Part shown: piece by piece, positions 11,888 to 20,001 of the stretch
How positions within the stretch are numbered: the first letter of the stretch is position 1
How the letters are laid out: every line of letters begins with the position of its first letter
From: Fulvia fulva
Lineage: Eukaryota > Ascomycota > Dothideomycetes > Mycosphaerellales > Mycosphaerellaceae
NCBI RefSeq assembly: GCF_020509005.1
Contig: NC_063012.1
Span: forward strand, 2,232,001-2,296,000
Length of the DNA stretch: 64,000 nucleotides
Direction of reading: 5' to 3'
The notes under the pieces: generated by a model
The model's input: the letters and a program-made list of their open reading frames with translations, nothing else
What the model was told of the DNA's origin: nothing
Databases searched by the model: none
Program-made: the position numbers and the translations under genes

Positions 11888-14800
11888 GTAGCCCCCCCGA
11901 ACAAAGCTGAGTTCCTACGAAGCCGTAGTAGTTCCACATATCGAGGATGTTCAGCTTCAGTACCAGGCCTAGGCCTGATGTCATGGTCGATACACCATTG
12001 GTAAGCCCCGTCGAAAAGCTCAGATTCGAAGAGCCTGCCGATGTTGACTTCTGGGCCGTCTGCGCGGGCGTGGTATTCTTCGATTGCTTGACGATTGAAG
12101 ATGATATGTTGGATAGGTTCCCATGAGGTATCCCACTCAGGGCAACCTTGCCATTCGACTTCATACTTGATCGGCGGTAGTCCTTCAACGTCGTTGGGCT
12201 CTACGCGGATTCCCCGGATCTTGCGGACGGCATAGTCGTCAGAAGGTAGGTTAACAGGCTCGTCGACTTCTACTTCATCGGGAGGACCTGGCATGTCTTG
12301 GTTTTGGTTCGGGAATGGGTCCTCAGCCGACGGCCGAAGGCGTACGGGATGGAAGACGTCGTGGATCTTTATGTTCGCAGGAAGAGCTAGACGGTAGGCG
12401 TGTGAACTGATACGCTCGGTGATCTCAAAAGGACCTAGGTTCTTCCAGTTCAGCTTCTTGGAGGGGCGGTCTGTCTTGATGTTCTTGGAGTTGAGGTAGA
12501 CCATATCGCCTACTTGGTAGTCGGGAGCTGGCTGGCGACGACGATTGGCTTGATCCTCGTAGATTGCTTGTGCGTACACCATCTCGTCGTGAACTTCTTC
12601 ATGGATCTGTGAGAGCATAGTAGCGAACTCGTCTGCTGCTTGCTCGTTTGCGTCTTCGGTAGGCGGGAGAGGTTCTTCTGGTTCCATGCCTGTACGAGGG
12701 TGGTAACCTCTCGTAGTATAGAAGGGAGAGTAGCCAGTAGTCTCCGAGTCCCAGTTACGAGTAGCGAACTCTACCGCAGGGATATGCTGAGGCCAATCCT
12801 TCTGGTGGTAGTCGACGAAGCAACGAAGGACCTGCTCGAGGATAGCGTTCGTAATTTCGGTCTGGCCGTCGGTCTGTGGCTGAAAACTGGTCGAGAGGTT
12901 ATGCTTGATGCCTAGGATAGCACACAGACGCTTCCAGAAGTGCGAGATGAACTGGGTGCCTCTGTCAGAGGTGATGCTATCCGGGAGGCCTTGAAAGCGC
13001 CAGACGAATTCGTAGAACAAGCGAGCAGTCTCCTTTGCGGTCATGCTCCAGCACGGGATCATGTACCGGTCCTTGGAGTGACGGTCCACGATCACTAGAA
13101 GGGCCTTTGCTTTCACGCCGCTGAAGGTCTTGCCGTGAGGAAGATCGGTGATAAAGTCCATAGTGATGTGCTTCCACGGACGATCAGGAGCCGGGAGAGG
13201 GTGCAAGAGACCGTGGGGACGGTGGCGGTTAGCTTTGGCTCTTCGGCAAGTAGCGCAGTTCAGCACGTAGCGGCGGACGTCCTTCCAGGAATGCGGCCAC
13301 CAGTAATACCTAGCGAGGAGCTTGTGGGTCTTGGCTACGCCTGGGTGACCCCCAGAGGCGGAGTCGTGGATGATTTGAAGAATCTCAGCTCGGATATTAG
13401 AGCCTTCGGGCTGCGGTACGTAAAGCTTCTTACGGAAGTAGACGACACCTTCCTGGAGCTCGCACTCGGACAGCGAGAAGCCCGGGAATGTCCTCGCGCC
13501 AGATCTAAGGGCCTGAACTAACTCTTGGGCGTCTATGTCGGCATCGTACGCTGTTCGTACTCGTGCCATGATGCCTTCGGGCTGCTCCTCATTATCAAAC
13601 CCCTCAAAGTCTGATTCGGATGAGCCGTCGGTCGTTACTGAGCCCTCTTCATCGTCGTTCAAGTCCTCAGCGTCCGAGGCGTATTCTTCAGGCTCGGATT
13701 CATCGTCACTCTCGTCAAGGTAGGCAGGAGCGAGCACGAGAGTAGCAAAGGAAGCGGCGAGCGTAGGCTGGCCGTTCGATAGGTACTCTCGAAGCTCGGA
13801 AGAGAGGTTGTGCTCTTTGATGACTTGTTGCCCTGCGATTTGCCGGCCCCCTCTTCGATCAACTGGAGAGTCTCCAGGGCGGCGGGTAAGGGCGTCGGCC
13901 ATCGAGTTGGCCTTGCCGGGCGTGTACGAGATCACGAAGTTGAACCGGGAGAGGAACTCGCTCCAGCGGGCCTGGCGACGATTGAGCAGCTTGCTCTTCA
14001 TAAAGTAGACGAGGTTCTTATGGTCGGAGCTTACTTGGACGGGCATAGCAGAGCCTTCGAGCTCGGGGCGCCACTCTTCGAAAGCTTTGACGATGGCGAG
14101 AAGCTCCTTGTCGTAGATCTCGTAGTTACACTCCGTGGCGGTCAACTTCTTGGAGAGGAAGGCGACAGGTAACCAGGGGGATTCAGGCGAGCGGCGTTGT
14201 AGCAGGACACCGCCCACCACGCCGTCGGATGCGTCGGTCTCTACACGGGTCTCCAGTTCGAAATCGAAGTGCTGTAGAAGCGGGTTCTCAACAAACTTCG
14301 CTTTGAGCAAGTCAAAAGCCTCCTGGCATTCGTCGGTCCAGGCGAACTTCTCACCCTTGCGCGTGAGCTTCGTCAAAGGGCGTACCACGCCCGAAAATGC
14401 GTGGATGAAGCGGCGGTAGAAGTTGGCAAAGCCTAGGAAACCCTGGACCTCTTTGACGTTCGTAGGAGCATCCCATTCGACGATAGCGTCGATCTTCTCT
14501 TGGTCCATCTTGATGCCGTCTGCGGTAATGATCAAACCAAGGAACTTGACTTCGGTCTTCTCAAACTCGCACTTGTCGATATCGAGCTGCAAGCCGGCGT
14601 CTGCGAGCTTCTGAAGGACCTTACAGACGTGCTCGCGGTGCTCCTCCTTGGTCTCGCTGTAGACTAGGATGTCGTCGATGTAGGCAGTGCAGAACTGATC
14701 GAGGAACTCCTGAAGGATGTCGTTAATGAAGTTCTGGAAGGTACTAGGCCCGTTACAAACGCCGAAGGGCATAACGAGCGACTCGAACAGCCCGTAGCGA

Positions 14801-15951
14801 GTACGGAAGGCTGTGAGATACTCGTGTCCTTCTGCCATTCGTAACTTGTTGAACGCAGCGATGACATCGAGCTTGGTGAAGTACTTGGCCTTAGAGAGGC
14901 GCTCGAGCGTCTCCTGAATCAACGGTATTGGGTAGCGGTTCTTCTTTGTAACAGCGTTCAAGCCTCGGTAGTCTACGCAGAAGCGTAGACCACCGCCGGG
15001 CTTCTTGACGAACATGACGGGACTGCCAGCGCTGGAACGGCTCGCTCGAATGAACCCCTTCTTTAGGTTCTCTTCGAGGTATCTCTTGAGGACGATAAGC
15101 TCTTCTCGGGACATGGAATATAACGGTCCGAACGGTGTCTCTGCACCTTCTTCTAGCTCAATCTTGTGGTCGTGAGGGCGATGAGGAGGCAGCTCGTCTG
15201 CGGCTTTAGCATCGAATACGTGGAGGATGTGGTGTGCCCAAGGAGGGACCTTCGTAGCAGGGTCGGTAGGTGTACGCTTCTTGTCGAGCTTCTCGAGGGC
15301 GATGTCGATATCGCGGAGAGAGGCGGCGAAGACTTGAGCTTTGGGCTGCTTAGCAGCAGTGGTGAAGGCAGCGGCGTTCACCTGGAAGATCTTGGTATAC
15401 TCAGGACCGCGCTGAGGCGGCGGAGAAGGCGGAGGTGCCGGAGGAACTTCTGGAGGGAAGCTGACAGTAAGGGAAGTCCAGTCGATGATAGGTCGGTGTC
15501 GTCTGAACCAGGGGAGGCCGAGGATAAACTTCTGATGCGGTAGGGACGTAAGGAAGCTGGTGATCGACATACGCTTGCCTCCGAGGGTGATTGACGTGTG
15601 TACAACATGAGTAATCTTACCAGTGGTAGTCTCCGTGCCGTCAAAGAGTTCAAGGGTGCGAGGGTACTTAAGTTCCTGGGGTTCGAGGTTGAGAGAGGTC
15701 GCGAGTTTATAGTCCATAAAAGACTCGCCTAGTGCGCCAGTGTCCATGAGAGTGAGATTGGAAGAAGAGAGTTTCTTTGAGCCGATATTTACATTCGTGA
15801 CGAACGGTTTGCAAGCGTGGTCCTTGCCCGTCTCGTCGTACAGGTCTAGCTGTGCTGTATTGATCCTCAACTTCTTTCCTCTCTTCACTTTCGGTAAACG
15901 TTGTTCTTGGTCTTCATCGCGTCGATGAGGAAGACCTAGGCTTTTTCCTGC
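11689..15951 (-). CDS. pol: Gypsy G1 Pol polyprotein with C-terminal chromodomain
   Basis: Polyprotein of about 1,400 residues giving aspartic protease, reverse transcriptase, RNase H and integrase. Numbering from the GTG at 15888: protease DTGA at 49-52; RT active site YIDD at 403-406; RNase H with TDASD at about 551-555; an acidic linker at about 724-770; integrase zinc finger with CxxC at 878-881; integrase triad D911, D975 and E1011, with the typical 35-residue D-E spacing; chromodomain at about 1219-1276 with YEVEWQG and WEP. The frame is -1 relative to gag and opens at 15951, overlapping the gag end by 16 nt, so expression probably needs -1 frameshifting rather than the GTG. The frame runs through the polypurine tract and ends inside the 3' LTR. 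No stop or frameshift is seen. Confidence 0.96.
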   Translation of the reverse strand, partial: AGKSLGLPHRRDEDQEQRLPKVKRGKKLRINTAQLDLYDETGKDHACKPFVTNVNIGSKKLSSSNLTLMDTGALGESFMDYKLATSLNLEPQELKYPRTLELFDGTETTTGKITHVVHTSITLGGKRMSITSFLTSLPHQKFILGLPWFRRHRPIIDWTSLTVSFPPEVPPAPPPSPPPQRGPEYTKIFQVNAAAFTTAAKQPKAQVFAASLRDIDIALEKLDKKRTPTDPATKVPPWAHHILHVFDAKAADELPPHRPHDHKIELEEGAETPFGPLYSMSREELIVLKRYLEENLKKGFIRASRSSAGSPVMFVKKPGGGLRFCVDYRGLNAVTKKNRYPIPLIQETLERLSKAKYFTKLDVIAAFNKLRMAEGHEYLTAFRTRYGLFESLVMPFGVCNGPSTFQNFINDILQEFLDQFCTAYIDDILVYSETKEEHREHVCKVLQKLADAGLQLDIDKCEFEKTEVKFLGLIITADGIKMDQEKIDAIVEWDAPTNVKEVQGFLGFANFYRRFIHAFSGVVRPLTKLTRKGEKFAWTDECQEAFDLLKAKFVENPLLQHFDFELETRVETDASDGVVGGVLLQRRSPESPWLPVAFLSKKLTATECNYEIYDKELLAIVKAFEEWRPELEGSAMPVQVSSDHKNLVYFMKSKLLNRRQARWSEFLSRFNFVISYTPGKANSMADALTRRPGDSPVDRRGGRQIAGQQVIKEHNLSSELREYLSNGQPTLAASFATLVLAPAYLDESDDESEPEEYASDAEDLNDDEEGSVTTDGSSESDFEGFDNEEQPEGIMARVRTAYDADIDAQELVQALRSGARTFPGFSLSECELQEGVVYFRKKLYVPQPEGSNIRAEILQIIHDSASGGHPGVAKTHKLLARYYWWPHSWKDVRRYVLNCATCRRAKANRHRPHGLLHPLPAPDRPWKHITMDFITDLPHGKTFSGVKAKALLVIVDRHSKDRYMIPCWSMTAKETARLFYEFVWRFQGLPDSITSDRGTQFISHFWKRLCAILGIKHNLSTSFQPQTDGQTEITNAILEQVLRCFVDYHQKDWPQHIPAVEFATRNWDSETTGYSPFYTTRGYHPRTGMEPEEPLPPTEDANEQAADEFATMLSQIHEEVHDEMVYAQAIYEDQANRRRQPAPDYQVGDMVYLNSKNIKTDRPSKKLNWKNLGPFEITERISSHAYRLALPANIKIHDVFHPVRLRPSAEDPFPNQNQDMPGPPDEVEVDEPVNLPSDDYAVRKIRGIRVEPNDVEGLPPIKYEVEWQGCPEWDTSWEPIQHIIFNRQAIEEYHARADGPEVNIGRLFESELFDGAYQWCIDHDIRPRPGTEAEHPRYVELLRLRRNSALFGGATVMVSPQSVQKVGTEESQSAQKSSRSDSPAWCVNAKNHMPRNIHYGTQPSRFTPLPNLEARGRLGS
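11892..11898 (-). promoter_or_regulatory. Polypurine tract of G1
   Basis: Seven C on the plus strand (G on the element strand), four bases from the 3' LTR at 11887. It would prime plus-strand DNA synthesis. It lies inside the pol frame, encoding part of a Phe-Gly-Gly-Ala stretch. The same junction recurs in A, B, D, E and G2. Confidence 0.8.
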
Positions 15952-17096
15952 TCAGCGGGAGCAGCAGTAGCAGGCTCGATAGCGCCGACAGCGCCGCGAA
16001 CCGGGTTGCGGGCGTTACGGGCAGCGAGCTGCGGACAGTTAGCTGCGATGTGGCCTGGACCGCCGCAGTAGGTGCAGAGTCCGGCCTGGCGACGGCGAAG
16101 CTTCTCTTCGGGAGTAAGCTTACCGTTAACGAGGCCCTGGACTCGAGGGACGGCGGCACCAGCGCTGAGATCCATAGCGTCACCTACAGAGACGGGAGGG
16201 AGAGCCGTAGGAGCGGCGGCGCCTAGTGGAGCAGCGAAGTGGCTTCCGGGACCACGAGGCTGACGACCTTGAGAACGGGAAGCGAGGAGAGAGGCGGTGT
16301 GTTTCATGTTGGAGTCGAGGCGCTGGCAGGTCTCGACGAGCTCACGGAAGCTCATAGCACCAACGTCCTTGTCCTCGAGGGCTCGAAGAAGCTCTGCTGA
16401 CAAACCACGGCGGAGAGTGCTCTTCTTGGTCTCTTCGTTGTAGCCGGTGAACCCGATGTCGCGGTTGAAGGCCGCGAGGTACTCGGCGAAGCTCTTGTTC
16501 TTCTGGAGGAGGTTGTGGATGGCGTTCTGGGCGGTGGCTCTACGGTCTGGATCACCAAAGGCAGCACGGAGGTCCTGCATCAAGGTGAGGACGTCCGGGC
16601 AGCCGATAGTCTGCGTGGCGTTGTCGATGTAGTGTTGTACCTGAGCCGCGGCGTCTCCCCGAAGGAGGGAGAAGACGTACGTGACTTTGTCCTTCTCTTG
16701 CGGAAAGTGGTCGGCATTAGCCAACAGCTTGATGGTGAGCTGTGTCTCAAATGCCTCAAACTTGCTCTTGTTGCCGTCGAACTCGTCTGGGTCGTTGACC
16801 TTCTTGGAGAAGTGCTGGCGGCGGTTGTCGTCGGCGTGCGGGGCGAGGTTCTGGAAGGTGTTCACAATACCTTGAAGGTATGTTGCTTGGTTGTTTGCTT
16901 GCTCGACCTGCTGGGCGGTCTCGCGGAAAGAGGAGACGGTGCGGTTGATGAGAGCGTAGGCGGTGTCGGGGTTGGCGTTTGCCCAGGCACCGAAGGCAGC
17001 GGCGTTCGAGAAGGGGATGTCAGTCCACTCACTGAAGTGGAATGGAGTGTCTTGGTTGTCGAGGTTGACACCTCTATCGGTGGCGTGGTCACCCAT
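15936..17096 (-). CDS. gag: Gypsy G1 Gag (nucleocapsid with CCHC zinc knuckle)
   Basis: 386-residue structural protein of the virus-like particle. The start is taken at the ATG of MGDHATDRG, 43 bases inside the 5' LTR; an in-frame ATG inside the LTR would add 38 residues but lies at or upstream of the probable transcript start. Residues about 100-260 match the retrotransposon gag core in layout. C341, C344, H349 and C354 form a CX2CX4HX4C zinc knuckle for RNA binding. The C-terminal tail is rich in Ala and Pro. It ends with TAG at 15936, overlapping the pol frame by 16 nt around a GGAAAAAG run, a plausible but non-canonical -1 slip site. Confidence 0.95.
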   Translation of the reverse strand: MGDHATDRGVNLDNQDTPFHFSEWTDIPFSNAAAFGAWANANPDTAYALINRTVSSFRETAQQVEQANNQATYLQGIVNTFQNLAPHADDNRRQHFSKKVNDPDEFDGNKSKFEAFETQLTIKLLANADHFPQEKDKVTYVFSLLRGDAAAQVQHYIDNATQTIGCPDVLTLMQDLRAAFGDPDRRATAQNAIHNLLQKNKSFAEYLAAFNRDIGFTGYNEETKKSTLRRGLSAELLRALEDKDVGAMSFRELVETCQRLDSNMKHTASLLASRSQGRQPRGPGSHFAAPLGAAAPTALPPVSVGDAMDLSAGAAVPRVQGLVNGKLTPEEKLRRRQAGLCTYCGGPGHIAANCPQLAARNARNPVRGAVGAIEPATAAPAEQEKA

Positions 17097-17127
17097 GAGG
17101 ATGACTCGAGTGGTTGACGGTTTGTTG

Positions 17128-17136
17128 GTCTTTTGT
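17128..17136 (-). promoter_or_regulatory. Candidate self-priming primer-binding site of G1
   Basis: GTCTTTTGT on the plus strand (ACAAAAGAC on the element strand) sits two bases inside the 5' LTR edge at 17139. It is fully complementary to nine bases of the LTR at 17238-17246. I did not recognise the segment as a tRNA 3' end. See the findings for the same arrangement in B, D and G2. Confidence 0.6.
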
Positions 17137-17138
17137 GA

Positions 17139-17581
17139 TGTCAGGGCGAGAGCCTGGCCTGTGAGATGTAAGGGTGAAAGCGAGAATGCAGGTGCGAAGT
17201 GCAGATGCAAAAGGGCATGGTATGATTGCTACACAAAACAAAAGACGAAGAAAGCAAGAGAGGCCTGGGGAAGGCCAGATATTTATACGCGACCCTCGCG
17301 AGTGCGTGTCCCCGCATCAACAGGGCTAACCCGTGCGAAGCCGCGCTCAGCAGCTTTGCTCAAAACCTTATTCCAACCTGCCCTACGATCCGAGTCTTCC
17401 ACGTGCTTCAAGGTTTGGTAGAGGGGTGAATCTGGAGGGCTGGGTCCCGTAGTGAATGTTGCGGGGCATGTGATTCTTGGCGTTCACACACCAAGCTGGA
17501 CTGTCACTTCTTGACGACTTCTGAGCGCTCTGAGACTCTTCTGTCCCCACCTTCTGTACACTCTGTGGGGAGACCATGACA
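17139..17581 (-). repeat. 5' LTR of G1 (promoter LTR)
   Basis: 443 bp with ends TGTCA and TGACA, identical to the 3' LTR except for one base. On the element strand a TATAAATA box lies at 17280-17287. About 41 bases downstream comes GTCTTTTGT (17238-17246), the probable start of R and partner of the primer-binding site. Confidence 0.96.
17280..17287 (-). promoter_or_regulatory. TATA box of G1 LTR promoter
   Basis: TATAAATA on the element strand, preceded by G and followed by TCTGG. It is the only strong TATA-like motif in the LTR and is placed about 41 bases before the proposed 5' end of the transcript. Confidence 0.55.
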
Positions 17582-19032
17582 CCTTACGGCTATTCTTACG
17601 GCCCTTATTACCGTCGTCCTCGTCGTCTAATAAGTCTAATAAATCCGGGTCCGACTTCTTCTTATTAGGCTTGCCTCTATTTTGCCGACGCTCTAGTAAC
17701 TCTTTAGACTTAGTTCGCTAAGGTAGTAGGTCTTACTTTTCCTTAGACCGGCTACGGTCTATCTCTTACTTCTTAAGCTTAGTAATAAGCTTCTTAGCTA
17801 CTACGAGCTTAGTCTCGGTCTCTACTAGCTTACTCTCCGCTACCTTATACTACGTACGATATACCTTCTTTATATCTTTAGCCCTCGTAAGCTCGTCTAG
17901 GTCGATAACGATAGTATTATTACGCTTAGCGAGCTCCTCCTTTAGTCGCGTAACCTCCTCTTCTAGGGACTATCTAGTCGCCTATTCCGTATCGATTATA
18001 TCCTCGAGTCGGTCTATCTAGTCCTTAGTATCTTACGCCTTACGGAGGTTAATACGGTTAGCTATATCGAGCGTAGTATTAAGTTTATACGTACGTCGGT
18101 AATCGGACTCGATATTATAGAGGATCTTAGAGGATCTACTAGAAATAGTCATTAACCGTCTTCTTAAACTTATCTATATTCAACCTGTTTAACGAGTCGA
18201 AGGCTTCCTAGAAGTTGTCGATAGTAACCCTCCTCTTTCTCGGTACCCTAGTACCCTTATCTTCTATCTTATCCTCGATAAACTCCGCCCTATATAGGTT
18301 AGCTAAGTTTAGCTCTTTCTCGACCTCCTCTTCCTTAATTGCCTTAAGTTAGTCAAGTACCTTCTTATACTACTTACGGTACTAGTTATTCTTATCGAGG
18401 AGCCTATTTTTAATATTCTCTTTACGTTCTTAAGTCTATATCGCCGGGTTCGCGCTACTATTATCGGGTAGATCGGATAGTAGGGTAAAGAAGGATAATC
18501 TATTAAGGGACGCGCAATAAACGCGTCTATTAGTATTCTCTATAATCTCCCGAATATAGCTTCCCGTATCTCTCTATACGTTAGTAAAGATCTATTCGAA
18601 GTGTTATAAGTAGGTATAAGTACGTACCCGTAGGTTTAAGTAAATATACGCCGGTACGGTAATAGATAAGGTCAAATCCTTCTATATTAATAACTCTAGC
18701 GGGGACTATGTCCTACTAGGTACTAATCTAATATAGTAGAAGGACACCCTAAGTAGAAATAATCTCCTTACCGTTTAGGAGGACGACCCTTACTAGCGGT
18801 AAGTCCCTAAAAAGCGATCGAGGGAGTTACTTCGATTTTCGGGCTAAGAGGTATACTTTAGAGGCTACGTAGTCTAGGGTGACCTTAGCCTAAATCTAAC
18901 TAGGTCCTAGGCGGGTATCGATAGTAAAGAGCCCTCCGCCTACTACTATTAGCCTCTCTATTATATAGTCGACTTCCTCTTTAGTCTCTAACTCGGGTTC
19001 TTTAGATAAAGATAATACTCTATCCTCTTCTA
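17582..19032 (-). pseudogene. Gypsy element C, gag N-terminal part and leader
   Basis: Right-hand remainder of C after insertion G1. On the minus strand a long frame interrupted only by TAG/TAA can be followed from about 18570 to 18140. It is rich in Lys, Glu, Asn and Arg and probably helical or coiled coil, as expected for the N-terminal half of a large gag. From about 18600 to 19032 no frame is convincing; the 5' leader and LTR may lie here, but no LTR could be matched because the other end of C is outside the window. RIP-type composition stops abruptly at about 19033. Confidence 0.55.
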
Positions 19033-19370
19033 CCAGCTAGGGGTACAGCCTAAGTAGCCCTGAAGGTGTCGTTCAGGCCAGTAGGCTGAGCCGCGTAGTT
19101 GTTGCCTAGGGCGCGACCATAGGCTGGGCCCTCTCCGACTAGATGAGCGGCGAAACCTTGCTGATCCGGCAGGTGATAACCGCCTTGATTAGGGTGTTGA
19201 TTGGTGTCCTTCATGCTGAAGGTTTGAGTGGCCCGCCCCGTTCGCAGGAGCTGAGATAAGGTTAGTGAGGTTACCTCGCTCAGCTTTAGCACCAAGGTCC
19301 GACTAAGGCGTAAGTTGGAGACTTATAGCTCAGGAGATTCACTTATAGGCTGATTCAACCTAATAGAAAG
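19033..19370. other. Short non-RIP segment left of MULE
   Basis: 338 bp of ordinary composition. The minus strand is open at 19050-19295 and could encode 81 residues, including an in-frame ATG giving MKDTNQHPNQGG. The residue pattern looks protein-like (Gly, Gln, Asn, Pro), but I do not recognise a family and no second exon is evident, so it may be a fragment of a host gene cut by the surrounding insertions. Its right edge is the 8-bp repeat ATAGAAAG that flanks the MULE. Confidence 0.35.
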
Positions 19371-19412
19371 TGCCACAAGCTTCGCCGCACCCCAGCAATC
19401 GCCGCACCCCAG
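19371..19412 (+). repeat. Left terminal inverted repeat of MULE
   Basis: 42 bp, the exact reverse complement of 22957-22998. Inside it the 12-mer GCCGCACCCCAG occurs twice, separated by CAAT, giving a direct repeat within the TIR that could be a double transposase-binding site. Confidence 0.9.
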
Positions 19413-20001
19413 CTCGAATTCTCGCGTTCCGACACATGGTGTTGCTGGCTTGTATCAATTGCCACACACGCTCAAAATACACGATGTATAGCTCAAATTG
19501 CTCAAAATAGCATCGCGAATACAGAATAACTTTGTTTCATGTTGATATATCGCTGCGTTGTGGTGTTGTTGATGGGCTCAGATTGAGGTGCGAAATCTGA
19601 AGCCGCATCGGCTGAACTTCGGGTCCCTTTCCCAGCTTTCCCAGCTTGGGAGCTTGAACCCGGCGCTAAGCTAGAGATATAGGCTTGGGCGACGACGACA
19701 CTGCACCACAACGACACGGTGTATCAACACCAAACTTACCAGGCAGCCAGATATAGGTATGAAGGTGAAACTCAGGTAATATGAGTGTCATAGGGCAATG
19801 CGTTGTTGGTTCTTTGGGGGGTGGTCGAAAATTCCCGTCTCCAAGCCCGCTTGCGACATCAGCGCGATAGCAGCGCTTTCTCACCACCTCAAAAGCAGCG
19901 GCAAAACCCCTGACACACGTTGCAACGGCGCGGTTGCGCGCATTTCCAGCGACAGCCAAAGAGAGCGCTGGAAATAGCTGTCAATCACATGCGAATACTC
20001 A

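Larger units (their letters stand above)
11445..17581 (-). mobile_element. Intact young Ty3/Gypsy chromovirus G1
   Basis: A 6137-bp complete LTR retrotransposon on the minus strand. It has two 443-bp LTRs, the 5-bp target duplication CCTTA (11440-11444 and 17582-17586), and open gag and pol frames. The LTRs differ at one base: TGTCA at 17139 versus TGTTA at 11445, itself a CpA-to-TpA change. Base composition is ordinary, with plentiful CpA and TpG, in sharp contrast to the surrounding element C, so G1 landed after C had been mutated. G2 at 44931-51186 is a RIP-mutated member of the same family. All parts needed for autonomous transposition appear present. Confidence 0.97.

Noticed and set aside
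12640..15653. Plus-strand ORFs of 60-140 codons over G1 pol
   Set aside because: They overlap the 1,400-codon pol frame on the other strand and lack recognisable motifs; they are antisense shadows.
16515..17117. 200-codon plus-strand ORF opposite G1 gag
   Set aside because: Antisense shadow of gag with Val/Leu/Gly-biased composition caused by the complement of gag codons; no promoter or domain.
19502..19959. Small ORFs inside the MULE between transposase end and left TIR
   Set aside because: 71 and 97 codons, overlapping one another, without recognisable features; probably untranslated sequence of the element, though a second small gene cannot be excluded.
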